A DNA stretch of 64,000 nucleotides from Chryseobacterium sp. JUb7 (GCF_024806495.1 NZ_JANUFF010000004.1:62001-126000); one strand, 5' to 3'; positions 1-9,670 are shown, numbered from the stretch's first letter. Notes: a model not told the origin generated them from the sequence alone. Translations and numbers: made by a program.

Positions 1-126
1 ATTGCGAAAATACTTATTCTATCAGAACATACAGTCCGTACACACCGAAAGAATATCTTAAGAAAAACCAAATCCAGAAACAGCAAAGAGCTTTTGAAAA
101 AGGCTTTCGAAAATGGATTAATTTAA
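1..126 (+). CDS. LuxR-type HTH regulator, C-terminal fragment (cut by window start)
   Basis: The first 41 codons of frame 1 read into a TAA at 124-126. They match the end of a LuxR/NarL-type helix-turn-helix: an I-A-x-x-L-x-L-S-x-x-T-V-x-x-H-R-x-N-I pattern, where LSEHTVRTHRKNI is the recognition helix, followed by a basic helix. The N-terminal part, probably a receiver or sensor domain, lies upstream of the window. It is probably a DNA-binding transcription factor, but its signal and targets cannot be told from here. The next gene starts 90 bp downstream on the same strand, and no clear terminator separates them. Confidence 0.75.
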   Translation: MAKILILSEHTVRTHRKNILRKTKSRNSKELLKKAFENGLI

Positions 127-216
127 TTGTAAATTTATATCCTATAAAATAATTTACGTTTAAACTGATAAATCTCACGGCGAAATTTCGGCGTAAAACT
201 TGTACTTTTATAGGTA

Positions 217-1413
217 ATGGAAAAAGCAACTTTACAACCGCGTTTTAAAGATTCACAACATTTTAGAGATTTTTGGACAAAAGGCAACGGAAAACAACTC
301 ATAGAATTTTCCGGAGCAAAGGTGAGTTTTGATGACTTTGAAAAATTTTCACAAAATTTCTATCATGTTGATGAAATTGGGGATGAAGTTGTAAAAGATG
401 TTTATTTCACTAAAAAATACTCCGAAGCCTCTAGAGAAATTGAAAATTATATTCGAAACGGGATTTCAGATCATGATGATGTGCAAGGCAGTGTAAAAAC
501 CCTTTTTATGCAGACCCAGCGTATCCCGGATTGGCTGGATTATGATCTTTTAAAAAGTGGAGCAGAACTTTGTATGAGGAGCAACCTCGATTCTTTAATT
601 TCTCTCAGAGATTACTGCCTGATCGGAGGATATGATTACGCCTATCTCAACAAGCCGCTGATCGCCACCGAAGCCTTAAAAAAAGGGGCTGTAAAACGAC
701 TTTCTGAAACTCTGGACTTTTGGGTCAATGTTACCCGATATGATGCTTTGGAAATCCATAAAAAGGGATATGAATTTGCTATAAAAACCCGTTTGATTCA
801 TTCCTACGCAAGGCTTTCCATAAAAAAACATTATAAAGACTGGGACACTGAAAACTGGGGCGAGCCCATCAACTCCTGGGATATGATGGCTACTTACATT
901 GGCTTTAGTCTTGTTTTTCTTCACAGTCTTAAAAAATTAGGAAATACTTTTTCTCCTCAAGAAGAAAAAGGACTTTTCCACCTTTGGAAATATGTAGGCT
1001 ATCTTTTGGGAATTCCCGAAAACTTACTGCCCAATGACAAAAAACAGGCTACAGAATATTTTTATTTATGGACATCCGTTCAACCTTCCTCAGATAAAGA
1101 TTCTGTTTTACTTGCTCATTCTTTACTGAACGAATCTCTGGAAAATCCTATTTTAAAATACGAGTTTCAGCGAAAAAATCTACGTTATCTGCACATTTGC
1201 TGTACATGGTATCTGCTGGATGATGAAGTTTGCAAAAGACTTCAGATTCCGGACGTCAAAAATAAAAATCTTTTCCCGAAAACAAAGTGGCTGATCAATA
1301 AAATTTATGACCATACGGTGAGCCGTAAAGCCAGAATTCAAAAAGGAAATAAAGACCAGCTGAAAGTTTTGGAAGATTATTTAAGAATAACAGACAATTC
1401 AAATTTCCACTAA
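217..1413 (+). CDS. DUF2236 / MpaB-Lcp-like oxygenase family protein
   Basis: This 398-aa soluble-looking protein has no signal peptide. Its all-helical pattern, with the conserved patch RLIHSYAR (about residue 190), DMMATYIGFSLVF and a C-terminal YLHICCTWYLL segment, resembles the DUF2236 family. That family includes the fungal mycophenolate oxygenase MpaB and latex-clearing protein Lcp, which bind b-type haem through a histidine in the middle of the fold. His192 in the RLIHSYAR patch is a plausible ligand, but that is inference. The substrate is unknown. A near-match to the -7 box (TACTTTTA, 203-210) lies directly upstream, giving a very short leader. Confidence 0.7.
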   Translation: MEKATLQPRFKDSQHFRDFWTKGNGKQLIEFSGAKVSFDDFEKFSQNFYHVDEIGDEVVKDVYFTKKYSEASREIENYIRNGISDHDDVQGSVKTLFMQTQRIPDWLDYDLLKSGAELCMRSNLDSLISLRDYCLIGGYDYAYLNKPLIATEALKKGAVKRLSETLDFWVNVTRYDALEIHKKGYEFAIKTRLIHSYARLSIKKHYKDWDTENWGEPINSWDMMATYIGFSLVFLHSLKKLGNTFSPQEEKGLFHLWKYVGYLLGIPENLLPNDKKQATEYFYLWTSVQPSSDKDSVLLAHSLLNESLENPILKYEFQRKNLRYLHICCTWYLLDDEVCKRLQIPDVKNKNLFPKTKWLINKIYDHTVSRKARIQKGNKDQLKVLEDYLRITDNSNFH

Positions 1414-1543
1414 ATTTATTGATCATTTTTACATCCACATCGATTTCGTTTTGAAGGAATTAAGCCTTTAAATTTTAGAAATTTTTAACTATAAAAACGA
1501 ATTTCGGTAATAAATAATATTAGTTTTTGATCGTAAATTTCCT

Positions 1544-1551
1544 TATTTTTG
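1544..1551 (+). promoter_or_regulatory. -7 promoter box of recA
   Basis: TATTTTTG fits the Bacteroidota TAnnTTTG -7 consensus and lies 20 bp before the recA ATG. No TTG at the ideal 17-23 bp spacing was seen, and no LexA-like palindrome was recognised. Confidence 0.5.
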
Positions 1552-1571
1552 AGAAATTATTATAACAACAG

Positions 1572-2579
1572 ATGAGTAATATTGACGATAAGAAAAAAGC
1601 ACTTGCATTGGTGCTTGACAAGCTAGATAAAACATACGGAAAAGGAACAGTAATGACATTGGGAGATGATGCTGTAGACAATACTATTGAAGTAATTCCT
1701 TCCGGATCTTTAGGGTTAGACATCGCTTTAGGAGTGGGTGGATATCCAAGAGGCAGAATTATCGAGATCTACGGACCTGAATCTTCAGGTAAAACAACTT
1801 TAACACTTCATGCTATCGCTGAAGCTCAGAAGGCAGGTGGTATTGCCGCATTTATTGATGCTGAACATGCTTTTGACAGAGGATATGCCGGAAAATTAGG
1901 AATCGATTTAGAAAACCTTATTATTTCTCAGCCGGATAATGGTGAGCAGGCTTTGGAAATTGCTGATAACTTAATCCGTTCAGGGGCAATTGACATCGTT
2001 GTCATTGACTCTGTGGCTGCTCTTACTCCAAAAGCGGAAATTGAAGGAGAAATGGGTGATTCTAAAATGGGTCTTCATGCAAGATTAATGTCTCAGGCAT
2101 TGAGAAAACTGACAGCTACCATTTCAAGAACTAAATGTACTGTAATCTTCATCAACCAGTTGAGAGAGAAAATCGGTGTAATGTTCGGAAATCCTGAAAC
2201 AACAACCGGAGGTAACGCCCTGAAGTTCTATGCTTCTGTAAGGGTAGACATCAGAAAAGCAAGTGCTCCTATTAAAAATGGAGATGAAGCTGTTGGAAGC
2301 CGTGTAAAAGTGAAAATTGTGAAAAACAAAGTCGCTCCACCTTTCAAACAGGCAGAATTCGACATCATGTACGGAGAAGGTGTTTCTAAAACAGGAGAAA
2401 TTCTAGATCAGGCTGTAGAGCAGGGAATCGTGAAAAAAAGTGGTTCTTGGTTCAGTTATGAAGAAACAAAATTAGGACAGGGTCGTGATGCAGTGAAAGA
2501 TGTACTGAAAGACAATCCTGAGCTTTCTGAGGAATTAGAAAATAAAATCAAAGAAGCAATTGCTAATAAAAAACAGTAA
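1572..2579 (+). CDS. recA: RecA recombinase
   Basis: This 335-aa protein is full length for the family. The Walker A motif GPESSGKT is at residues 68-75, with the MAW-type sequence and the loop carrying [20 protein letters not shown]. RecA forms filaments on single-stranded DNA, catalyses ATP-dependent strand exchange and, where LexA exists, stimulates its self-cleavage. The C-terminal acidic/lysine tail is typical. The ATG at 1572 gives the canonical N-terminus of flavobacterial RecA. The gene stands alone and ends in a strong hairpin shared with the convergent peptidase gene. No recX follows it. Confidence 0.98.
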   Translation: MSNIDDKKKALALVLDKLDKTYGKGTVMTLGDDAVDNTIEVIPSGSLGLDIALGVGGYPRGRIIEIYGPESSGKTTLTLHAIAEAQKAGGIAAFIDAEHAFDRGYAGKLGIDLENLIISQPDNGEQALEIADNLIRSGAIDIVVIDSVAALTPKAEIEGEMGDSKMGLHARLMSQALRKLTATISRTKCTVIFINQLREKIGVMFGNPETTTGGNALKFYASVRVDIRKASAPIKNGDEAVGSRVKVKIVKNKVAPPFKQAEFDIMYGEGVSKTGEILDQAVEQGIVKKSGSWFSYEETKLGQGRDAVKDVLKDNPELSEELENKIKEAIANKKQ

Positions 2580-2598
2580 TTTCTAAAGATATATTAAT

Positions 2599-2633
2599 AA
2601 AACCCGGCGGAGCCTTTGGCTCCGCCGGGTTTT
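2599..2633. terminator. Bidirectional terminator between recA and S9 peptidase
   Basis: A perfect 16-bp stem (2599-2614 with 2618-2633, core CCCGGCGGAGCC) closes a TTT loop and is flanked by A and T tracts on both sides. It sits between two converging stop codons and can serve both. Confidence 0.9.
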
Positions 2634-2641
2634 ATTTTCTA

Positions 2642-5530
2642 CTAAGGTTTGTCGTCCGTTAACTCAAATCCCCAGTCTTTTCCTTTTTGTGTGGCAGGAA
2701 CTCCTTTGGTCATCCAGGCCGGAGCTTTAGCACCTTTAAGATAATAATCAAAAAACTGCTGTTCACGGATCTGGATATCTTTTCTGTTCTGACGTTTCAT
2801 AAGATTATGATCGTCGCCATTATAATTCAGAAGCCAAACCGGTTTTCCTAGACGGCGTAATGCAGTAAACATTTCAATACCCTGATACCAAGGCACTGCC
2901 CCATCTTTATCATTACTCATAATGGCCACCGGAGTTTTCACTTTATCAATTGCAAAAAGTGGCGAATTTTTAATATAAAGATCCGGTGCTTCCCATAGAT
3001 TTTTCCCTAATCTGCTCTGTGATTTTTCATACTGAAACTGACGGTTCATCCCTGAGCTCCAGCGGATTCCTCCATATGCAGAAGTCATATTTACCACAGG
3101 AGCACCACTCCACGCTGCGGCATACATATCAGTATGAGCAATAAGATAAGCTACCTGATAGCCACCCCAACTTTGCCCCTGAATTCCTATTTTTGTACCA
3201 TCTATCCACGGATTTTGTTTTAATTTTTCAACTCCGGAATTAATGTATTCCATAGCAGACTCACCAGGTAAGCCATCAGTGTAAGAAATATCAGGGGTAA
3301 AAACCAAATATCCGTTGCTTACAAAATATGAAATATTCAATCTCGAAGGTGTAGGAGCCGGAGCTACATAACGATTCAGATTATCAGAAAGTTTTTCATA
3401 GAAATAGACAATCATAGGATATTTCTTGTTCGGATTGAAATCTTCCGGTTTATATAAAACCCCTGTAGATAAGTTTCCTTTTGGCGTCGTCCAGTGCACT
3501 AACTCGTCTGTTCCCCAGTTATAACCGTTTTGCTGAGGATTCGTATTACTCAGCTTGTCCTGCTTAGAGAAATCTGATGTTGCAAAAATATTCGGAGAAT
3601 CGGTATAGGACTCTTTAATCAAAATATATTCCTCTGCATTTTTCGCTTTTTGAAGGCTGCGGTATCCCCAGACATTTTCCATCTGAATTTTTTCAGGATC
3701 AGCATTTGAGTGAATGGATGTCTTAAAAATTCCGTTCGATTTGGATGTATTGTCAAATGCCGACAAATAAACAGAAGATTTTCGGTTTAAGCTTTTAATA
3801 TCTTTATCTAAATTGTATGTATCAAATGTTATTTTATTTCTACGTCCAAATCCATTCGTGATATTTCTTGGCTTTTTTGAGCCGTTAAGGAAAAACTCCC
3901 AAAGGTCAAAACGGTCTTTAATAATCACAGATTCATCATTATCCGTCCAGGAGGCGATCCCATAAGGGTCCGGAAAATCCGGCATATCAAACTCTTCATC
4001 CACAAAAGAAACAGGTACTTCGTTATTGAGTGCAAGTATTTTCTTTGTTTTCACATTATAGCTGAACCATTTTCCTTTTTCTCTGTCAAAAATAACAGCG
4101 AATTTACCTAGCGGCGATACAGCCACTGCACCGTTCAGATTTTGAATAATTTCTGTTCTTTCCCCTGTTTTATTATCAATAAGAAAATAAGTTTTCTTTG
4201 TTGAACCTTCCCATTGCGAAGAAATTCTATTATTGAAACTGGTTATACCCAATGTAAATTCGGCATTTCCTTCGTTTACCAATCTTAAAGTATCCAAATC
4301 CTCACCATCAATATTCGTGAAGAAATCTGGTTTTTCTGTTTGCATTACTGCTGCATAAGATTTTTTCAGATCATTTTTCAAGTCTTTTAGTTGCACCGTT
4401 TGCAGATAATCGTCTTTATAGTTCCAAATATCCACAACCGCATGATCGTTGGCAATCATTGCGGTATCTTTTGCAACAGGTTTTGGAGCAACACCAAAGT
4501 ACAGTTGTTTTCCATTTTTACTGAATATCGGCAGACGATTTTCGGAAATTACCCAATTCTTTTTCATCTGCGAATGATCATTCGCTACTATTTCCTTTTT
4601 ATTATTTTTAAAATTAAAATAATACAACTGATACAGTTTCACTAAATCATTCTGTGCAGAAGAAGTTCCTACAAATGCCAGCTGATTTCCTTCCTCATCA
4701 AAAGACAGCTGTAAAAAATCGCCTTCCATTTCTGAAATCTTATTGACTGTTCCGGTTTGTAAATCAACTACCTGTACGGTTTGAAGCGTATATTTCTTTG
4801 GCTTCGATTTATCTGCAACTTTTTTATCTGCAGATTTATCATCCAATGAATCTTTTTTATCTTTTTTGATTTTCTCTTCAGGTTTTTTGGTTACAAAAAC
4901 GAGCTGCTTCCCATTATTACTAAATTCGTAACGAGATACATTATCATAGGTTGTACTTTTTCCATTCAAAAGATTTCGTACAACTAACTGCAATGGTTTT
5001 GAGTTTTTATCATCATCTTTCTTTTCATCTCCATCATCTTTATCAGAAGCATCATCCGAAGATTTATCTTTCATATTTTCCAGAAGATAAGCAACATATG
5101 AAGCTCCTTTTTCAGGAATTTTAAATCCTTTTACATTAGGAATTTTCTCCGTTTTACCACTTGAAAAGTCAACGATAACAAGGCTGTCTTTTGTTAGCTT
5201 ATTTTGTTTCAGCTTTTTATCCTTTACCGCTTTTATATCTTTATATAAAGGGCGTATCTGGAAAACACCAAACCTGGAATCATTCGTAAACTCCATTTTT
5301 GTTCCTCTGGGAAACTTTTTAGAATTTTTGTTTTTAACTGAATACAAAAAAAGATTGGAATTTCCTTCCTGGGCATCTACAGAATAGGCGATCCATTTTC
5401 CATCATTTGAGATTTTTCTCGCACCTATATTTTGCCAGCTGTCGTAAACAGAATGGTCTAAAGGCTTTTTCTGTCCATACATAAAACACGTCATGATGAG
5501 CAGAATAAAAACTGTACATTTCAACTTCAT
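2642..5530 (-). CDS. S9 family prolyl-oligopeptidase-type serine peptidase (secreted)
   Basis: This 962-aa protein has an N-terminal signal sequence (to about residue 19, ending FMYGQ). A beta-propeller-like region follows with a charged, Lys/Asp-rich insert at about residues 155-240, and then a C-terminal alpha/beta-hydrolase domain. The catalytic triad is visible: Ser787 in GQSWGGYQ, Asp876 in NDKDGAVPW and His908 in GDDHNLM. Family members (DPP-IV/acylaminoacyl-peptidase-like) cleave short peptides in the periplasm. The protein is longer than typical POPs (700-750 aa), which the charged insert partly explains. It is monocistronic and convergent with recA. Confidence 0.9.
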   Translation of the reverse strand: MKLKCTVFILLIMTCFMYGQKKPLDHSVYDSWQNIGARKISNDGKWIAYSVDAQEGNSNLFLYSVKNKNSKKFPRGTKMEFTNDSRFGVFQIRPLYKDIKAVKDKKLKQNKLTKDSLVIVDFSSGKTEKIPNVKGFKIPEKGASYVAYLLENMKDKSSDDASDKDDGDEKKDDDKNSKPLQLVVRNLLNGKSTTYDNVSRYEFSNNGKQLVFVTKKPEEKIKKDKKDSLDDKSADKKVADKSKPKKYTLQTVQVVDLQTGTVNKISEMEGDFLQLSFDEEGNQLAFVGTSSAQNDLVKLYQLYYFNFKNNKKEIVANDHSQMKKNWVISENRLPIFSKNGKQLYFGVAPKPVAKDTAMIANDHAVVDIWNYKDDYLQTVQLKDLKNDLKKSYAAVMQTEKPDFFTNIDGEDLDTLRLVNEGNAEFTLGITSFNNRISSQWEGSTKKTYFLIDNKTGERTEIIQNLNGAVAVSPLGKFAVIFDREKGKWFSYNVKTKKILALNNEVPVSFVDEEFDMPDFPDPYGIASWTDNDESVIIKDRFDLWEFFLNGSKKPRNITNGFGRRNKITFDTYNLDKDIKSLNRKSSVYLSAFDNTSKSNGIFKTSIHSNADPEKIQMENVWGYRSLQKAKNAEEYILIKESYTDSPNIFATSDFSKQDKLSNTNPQQNGYNWGTDELVHWTTPKGNLSTGVLYKPEDFNPNKKYPMIVYFYEKLSDNLNRYVAPAPTPSRLNISYFVSNGYLVFTPDISYTDGLPGESAMEYINSGVEKLKQNPWIDGTKIGIQGQSWGGYQVAYLIAHTDMYAAAWSGAPVVNMTSAYGGIRWSSGMNRQFQYEKSQSRLGKNLWEAPDLYIKNSPLFAIDKVKTPVAIMSNDKDGAVPWYQGIEMFTALRRLGKPVWLLNYNGDDHNLMKRQNRKDIQIREQQFFDYYLKGAKAPAWMTKGVPATQKGKDWGFELTDDKP

Positions 5531-5778
5531 TATTAAATAATTTAAGGGTTAAAAGTAATGCATTTCATTGAGTAATGGTCATACATTATTCTTACTTTGA
5601 TGGTAAATAGAAGATAAAAGTTAAAAACAGACCTCTGAATTCAATACTTTCACTAAATGTGATCACCTAACACACTCCCCAACCTTAAGCTTCCGGCAAA
5701 ACAATGTCAAAATGTCACTTTTCATCAAACGGTATTTTTTTTGAATTAGAGGTAGGAAATTAAAAAACAAAAATTATT

Positions 5779-7671
5779 ATGACTAAAGGAAATATAAATG
5801 TATCTGTGGAAAATATTTTCCCGCTTATCAAAAAATTTCTTTACAGTGACCACGAAATATTCTTGAGAGAACTGATATCAAATGCAACGGATGCTACTTT
5901 AAAATTAAAGCATTTAACAAGTATTGGAGAAGCGAAGGTAGACTATGGAAATCCAAAACTTGAAGTTAAAATCGACAAAGAAAATAAAACACTTCGTATT
6001 ATTGACCAGGGGATCGGAATGACGGCTGAAGAGGTTGAAAAATACATCAACCAGGTTGCTTTTTCGGGAGCTGAAGAGTTTCTGGAAAAATATAAAGATT
6101 CTGCAAAAGATTCCGGAATTATAGGACATTTCGGACTTGGCTTCTACTCTGCTTTTATGGTAGCTGAAAAAGTTGAAATTTTAACAAAATCTTATAAAGA
6201 CGAACCCGCAGTTCGTTGGATCTGTGACGGAAGTCCAGAATTTACTTTAGAAGAAACAACCGATAAAACTGACAGAGGAACGGAAATCACCCTTTACATT
6301 GCAGAAGATTCAACAGAATTTTTAGAAGAAGGAAAAATTCGTGAATTGTTATTGAAATATAACAAATTCATGCCTGTTCCTATTAAATTCGGAACAAAAA
6401 CCCACACCCTGCCTTTACCGGAAGACGCTCCTGAAGATGCTGTCGCAGAAACGGAAGAAGTAGATAATATCATTAACAACCCTACTCCGGCATGGACAAT
6501 TGCTCCCAATGAGCTGACCAATGAGGATTATATGAAATTCTACCACGAATTGTACCCTATGCAATTCGAAGAACCTTTATTTAACATTCACCTGAATGTT
6601 GATTATCCGTTTAATTTGACAGGAGTTTTATTCTTTCCGAAACTGAACAATAGCTTAAATATTGATAAAGATAAAATTCAATTATATCAAAATCAGGTTT
6701 TTGTAACCGACGAAGTAAAAGGTATTGTTCCGGATTTCTTAATGCTTCTTCGTGGAGTTATTGACTCTCCGGATATTCCATTGAACGTTTCCCGTTCATA
6801 TTTACAGGCAGACGGTGCTGTGAAGAAAATTTCTTCTTACATCACTAAAAAAGTGGCCGACAAAATGTCTTCTTTAATCAACGAAAACCGTGAAGATTAC
6901 GAGAAAAAATGGAATGACATCAAAGTTGTTATTGAATACGGAATTGTAACTGAAGAAAAATTTGCCGAAAAATCAGATAAGTTTACACTATATCCTACCA
7001 CTGACGGAAAATATTTCTTGTGGAATGAATTAGAAGAAAAAATTAAACCTAATCAGACAGATAAAGACGGCAACACAATTGTTCTGTATGCTTCAAATGC
7101 TGATGAACAGCACAGCTATATTCAATCTGCAAAAGATAAAGGGTATGAAGTTTTACTTTTAGATTCTCCTATTATTTCTCATGTTATTCAAAAAATTGAA
7201 ACTTCAAAAGACAAAATTTCTTTTGTAAGAGTAGATGCGGATCATGTGAATAATTTGATTAAAAAAGACGAGCCTATTATTTCCAAATTAAATGATACTG
7301 AAAAAGAATCATTGAAAAAAGATGTCGAAGAAACAATTAATGATACAAAATTCACGGTTCAGCTTGAAGATCTGGATAGTTCTGATGCGCCTTTTACCAT
7401 TACTCAGCCTGAATTTATGAGAAGAATGAAAGAAATGCAGGCTACAGGCGGTGGCGGAATGTTTGGAATGGGTGGCTTCCCGGAAATGTATAATCTTGTT
7501 GTGAACTCCAACAGTGAATTTGCCAATCAGATTTTGAAAACAGAAAACACTGAAGAGAAAGAAGGATTGATAAAATATGCTTTGGATCTGGCCAAACTTT
7601 CTCAGAATTTGCTGAAAGGAAAAGAACTTACAGAATTTATTCAGAGAAGTTACAAACAGTTAGAAAAATAA
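5779..7671 (+). CDS. htpG: Molecular chaperone HtpG (Hsp90)
   Basis: This 630-aa protein has the GHKL ATPase fold at the N-terminus: ELISNATDAT, DQGIGM and GHFGLGFYSAFMVA give the Bergerat ATP-binding motifs. Middle and dimerisation domains follow. The length is normal for bacterial HtpG. The C-terminal third carries a Gly/Met-rich stretch (about residues 556-573, GGGGMFGMGG), common in flavobacterial HtpG. It assists folding of cytosolic client proteins, particularly under heat stress. The gene is monocistronic, with a 250-bp upstream gap and a good terminator after it. No CIRCE element was found upstream. Confidence 0.97.
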   Translation: MTKGNINVSVENIFPLIKKFLYSDHEIFLRELISNATDATLKLKHLTSIGEAKVDYGNPKLEVKIDKENKTLRIIDQGIGMTAEEVEKYINQVAFSGAEEFLEKYKDSAKDSGIIGHFGLGFYSAFMVAEKVEILTKSYKDEPAVRWICDGSPEFTLEETTDKTDRGTEITLYIAEDSTEFLEEGKIRELLLKYNKFMPVPIKFGTKTHTLPLPEDAPEDAVAETEEVDNIINNPTPAWTIAPNELTNEDYMKFYHELYPMQFEEPLFNIHLNVDYPFNLTGVLFFPKLNNSLNIDKDKIQLYQNQVFVTDEVKGIVPDFLMLLRGVIDSPDIPLNVSRSYLQADGAVKKISSYITKKVADKMSSLINENREDYEKKWNDIKVVIEYGIVTEEKFAEKSDKFTLYPTTDGKYFLWNELEEKIKPNQTDKDGNTIVLYASNADEQHSYIQSAKDKGYEVLLLDSPIISHVIQKIETSKDKISFVRVDADHVNNLIKKDEPIISKLNDTEKESLKKDVEETINDTKFTVQLEDLDSSDAPFTITQPEFMRRMKEMQATGGGGMFGMGGFPEMYNLVVNSNSEFANQILKTENTEEKEGLIKYALDLAKLSQNLLKGKELTEFIQRSYKQLEK

Positions 7672-7691
7672 TTTGACTATTTTATATTGAG

Positions 7692-7721
7692 AAATCGGAG
7701 CTGCGAAAGTAGTTCCGATTT
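7692..7721 (+). terminator. Terminator of htpG
   Basis: An 11-bp stem with one G-T pair (AAATCGGAGCT with AGTTCCGATTT) closes an 8-nt loop and is followed by TTTTATTT, 20 bp after the htpG stop. Confidence 0.85.
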
Positions 7722-7814
7722 TTTATTTAAATATTTCAATCTTTAAAAGAAACGTTTTAGAAATCAAAAACAACCATTCAGTCATCTATTTTTTTAAACA
7801 ACTGAAATCTACAA

Positions 7815-7822
7815 TATCTTTG
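7815..7822 (+). promoter_or_regulatory. -7 promoter box of the alpha/beta hydrolase gene
   Basis: TATCTTTG matches TAnnTTTG exactly and lies 25 bp before the ATG at 7848. No TTG at the right distance was seen. Confidence 0.5.
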
Positions 7823-7847
7823 CTTCAACAATTAAAAACAATACCCT

Positions 7848-8642
7848 ATGAAAACCGTTATTACATTCTTTTTTGTATTCATTCTTCAACTTTGCAGTGC
7901 ACAACTTGATGACAAATTCTATCAACCTAAAAAGGAATTAAAACCAATAGAAAATGTAAAATATGAAAACATTGATTTTCCTGTAGATAAAGATACTATT
8001 ACAGCTATTTTTTTAAAACCAACCCAGACGAAACCTAAAGTTACTGTTTTATTTTTCCATGGTGCAGGAGGAAATGTGAGTACTTATACTTTTATGACCC
8101 AACCATTAGTTGAGAAAGGATTTCAGGTTGTAATGGTAGATTTCCGGGGATATGGAAAGTCAACAGGAACTCCGACTCACCAAAATGTTGCTGAAGACGG
8201 ACAAAAGTTTTTTGATTTTATTTCTAAAAGGAATGATGTGAAAAACACAAAAATTTTATTTTACGGAGCTTCTTTAGGCTCACAGGTAGCAACTCATTTG
8301 GCAAGAACCAATAAAGACAAAATTTCCGGATTAATTATCGATGGTGGGATGTCTTCATTCGCTGATATCGCAGCTGTTTTTGCACCTGACTATAAAAGTA
8401 TGCTTGAGCAGATGCTGGTATCGGTATATTCGGCTAAAGAAGATATTAAATATACAAAAGGACTTCCTACACTTTTTATTTACAGTAAAAATGATAAAAC
8501 AGTTCCTTACTCTCAGGGAGAAGTGATTTATGCAAACGCTTCTGAGCCCAAACAGTTTTTAGAATTTTCAGCGGATCATTTGGAAGCTGTAAAAGAAAAG
8601 CCTGTCGAAGTAGTGAAAGCTATTGAATCATTACTAAAGTAA
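7848..8642 (+). CDS. Secreted alpha/beta hydrolase
   Basis: This 264-aa protein has an N-terminal signal peptide (cleavage after about CSAQ, residue 19), so it should be periplasmic. It has the oxyanion-hole motif FFHGAGGN, the nucleophile elbow GASLGS with Ser142, an acid residue in YSKNDKTVPY and the catalytic His in SADHLEAV. It resembles the BEM46/serine aminopeptidase S33-like family of small hydrolases. The substrate is unknown, and the family covers esterases and peptidases. The gene is monocistronic between its own promoter box and a strong hairpin. Confidence 0.85.
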   Translation: MKTVITFFFVFILQLCSAQLDDKFYQPKKELKPIENVKYENIDFPVDKDTITAIFLKPTQTKPKVTVLFFHGAGGNVSTYTFMTQPLVEKGFQVVMVDFRGYGKSTGTPTHQNVAEDGQKFFDFISKRNDVKNTKILFYGASLGSQVATHLARTNKDKISGLIIDGGMSSFADIAAVFAPDYKSMLEQMLVSVYSAKEDIKYTKGLPTLFIYSKNDKTVPYSQGEVIYANASEPKQFLEFSADHLEAVKEKPVEVVKAIESLLK

Positions 8643-8647
8643 AAGTT

Positions 8648-8686
8648 ATAGAGTTTCGGGGCGACTTTGTCGCCCCGAAACTCTAT
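8648..8686. terminator. Bidirectional hairpin terminator, left copy of a paired palindrome
   Basis: A perfect 18-bp stem (8648-8665 with 8669-8686) closes a TTT loop. Its core TTTCGGGGCGAC is identical to that of the hairpin at 10085-10123. It lies between the hydrolase (+) and the 53-aa gene (-). Confidence 0.85.
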
Positions 8687-8717
8687 ATTGGAATTTTTAT
8701 TTTTCGTTTAAATATTT

Positions 8718-8879
8718 TTATTCTCTGGAGCCTCTTTTTTTACTCCAGGCTATAATAGCAAGAATAAGCAATGCTGCTAAGATAATAATCTGAACAAAAA
8801 AGTACTTATCTTCCTTATCAAATATTTGAATAGAAATTAATGCTATAAAAAAAATAATAAATACATAATTGAATTTCAT
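8718..8879 (-). CDS. Small two-helix membrane protein (53 aa)
   Basis: This short reading frame encodes a 53-aa protein. Residues 5-20 (YVFIIFFIALISIQIF) and 28-45 are two hydrophobic helices, linked by a charged DKEDK turn, and the C-terminus is basic (SKKRGSRE). The design is that of a small inner-membrane hairpin protein. Its ATG lies 9 bp after the stop of the lipoprotein gene 8889-9563, so the two probably share one transcript, which ends at the hairpin 8648-8686. The family is not recognised. It could be an immunity-like or accessory partner of the lipoprotein, but the sequence does not show this. Confidence 0.6.
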   Translation of the reverse strand: MKFNYVFIIFFIALISIQIFDKEDKYFFVQIIILAALLILAIIAWSKKRGSRE

Positions 8880-8888
8880 AAGCTTAAA

Positions 8889-9563
8889 TTAAGAGTTTTT
8901 TCCATTCATACAAGTATGATAATCTGACTCTGCATCGGAATTACAGGCTATCATCACTGCCGTCGCTGCTGCACCAGCTATAACTGCACCTGCTCCAAAC
9001 GATATTGTACCGCCTACAACAGCAACAGTCATTGACATTAAATAATTTCTCATACACCTTCTACTAGCCGTAGCAAAATTAGCCTGACAATTTGCTCGTG
9101 CAGTTCCGAAGATATTGCTTGCATCAAGTTGAGAATCTATCTCATTCGTTAGCAAAGATAGTCTTTCATCTTCCTTGTATTTAGAATAGAAATCCGGATT
9201 ACTTCCGACAAAAGTCTGCGTATTTGAATTTAGCTCCTGATATAACGTGATAAGCTGATCTATATTTTTTACATTGGCGTTTTTGTAAAGCATTTTAAGA
9301 TCATCAACCGTTTTCACCTTCTCTAATCCGGTTTGAATCATTGAAAAATCAGCCCCTTTTTCCTGATCTAATAGATCTTTGATTTTAGTACTGATCGTCA
9401 ACTGATTTTTAATGTAGCCCGATAAAGTTTTAGAATCAGAAGTTAATCTGTTATCCACTTCTTTTTTTGGCTGATCATTTTGAGAAGATAATTCGTCGTT
9501 GCTGCTACAGGATTGCGCAACCAGCAGGAAAAGCATTCCTGCTATAAATAATTGTTTTTTCAT
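8889..9563 (-). CDS. Lipoprotein with Cys-flanked Gly/Ala-rich hydrophobic C-terminus
   Basis: The ATG at 9563 is chosen because it gives a clean signal peptide with lipobox LVAQSC (lipidated Cys19); the ATG 39 bp upstream would add a non-signal extension. The 224-aa product has a helical middle (about residues 40-150). Its C-terminal domain has four cysteines (NCQ, RCM, ACN, TCM) flanking a roughly 30-residue Gly/Ala-rich hydrophobic segment (VVGGTISFGAGAVIAGAAA). That segment looks like a membrane-inserting or glycine-zipper element. No named family is recognised. It is followed closely by the 53-aa membrane protein gene and divergent from the XRE regulator. Confidence 0.7.
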   Translation of the reverse strand: MKKQLFIAGMLFLLVAQSCSSNDELSSQNDQPKKEVDNRLTSDSKTLSGYIKNQLTISTKIKDLLDQEKGADFSMIQTGLEKVKTVDDLKMLYKNANVKNIDQLITLYQELNSNTQTFVGSNPDFYSKYKEDERLSLLTNEIDSQLDASNIFGTARANCQANFATASRRCMRNYLMSMTVAVVGGTISFGAGAVIAGAAATAVMIACNSDAESDYHTCMNGKNS

Positions 9564-9647
9564 TTCTTTGTTTTTTACGTTTGATAAAATTATAAAACTC
9601 ATATATCACACCATGTAGAATTCTATTGTATATTTTTTGCATTTTTT

Positions 9648-9670
9648 TTGTACACATCTTGTACACATCT
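9648..9670 (+). promoter_or_regulatory. Tandem operator-like repeat in front of the XRE gene
   Basis: TTGTACACATCT occurs twice, at 9648-9659 and 9659-9670, with an 11-bp period (one helical turn). Each copy contains the palindrome TGTACA. It lies between the divergent lipoprotein and XRE genes. The TTG of the second copy doubles as the -33 element of the XRE promoter, so a bound protein would block that promoter. Confidence 0.55.

Noticed and set aside
14..229. 71-codon minus-strand frame at the window start
   Set aside because: It overlaps the LuxR-type C-terminus, which shows a clear HTH motif in frame 1, and it has no family features.
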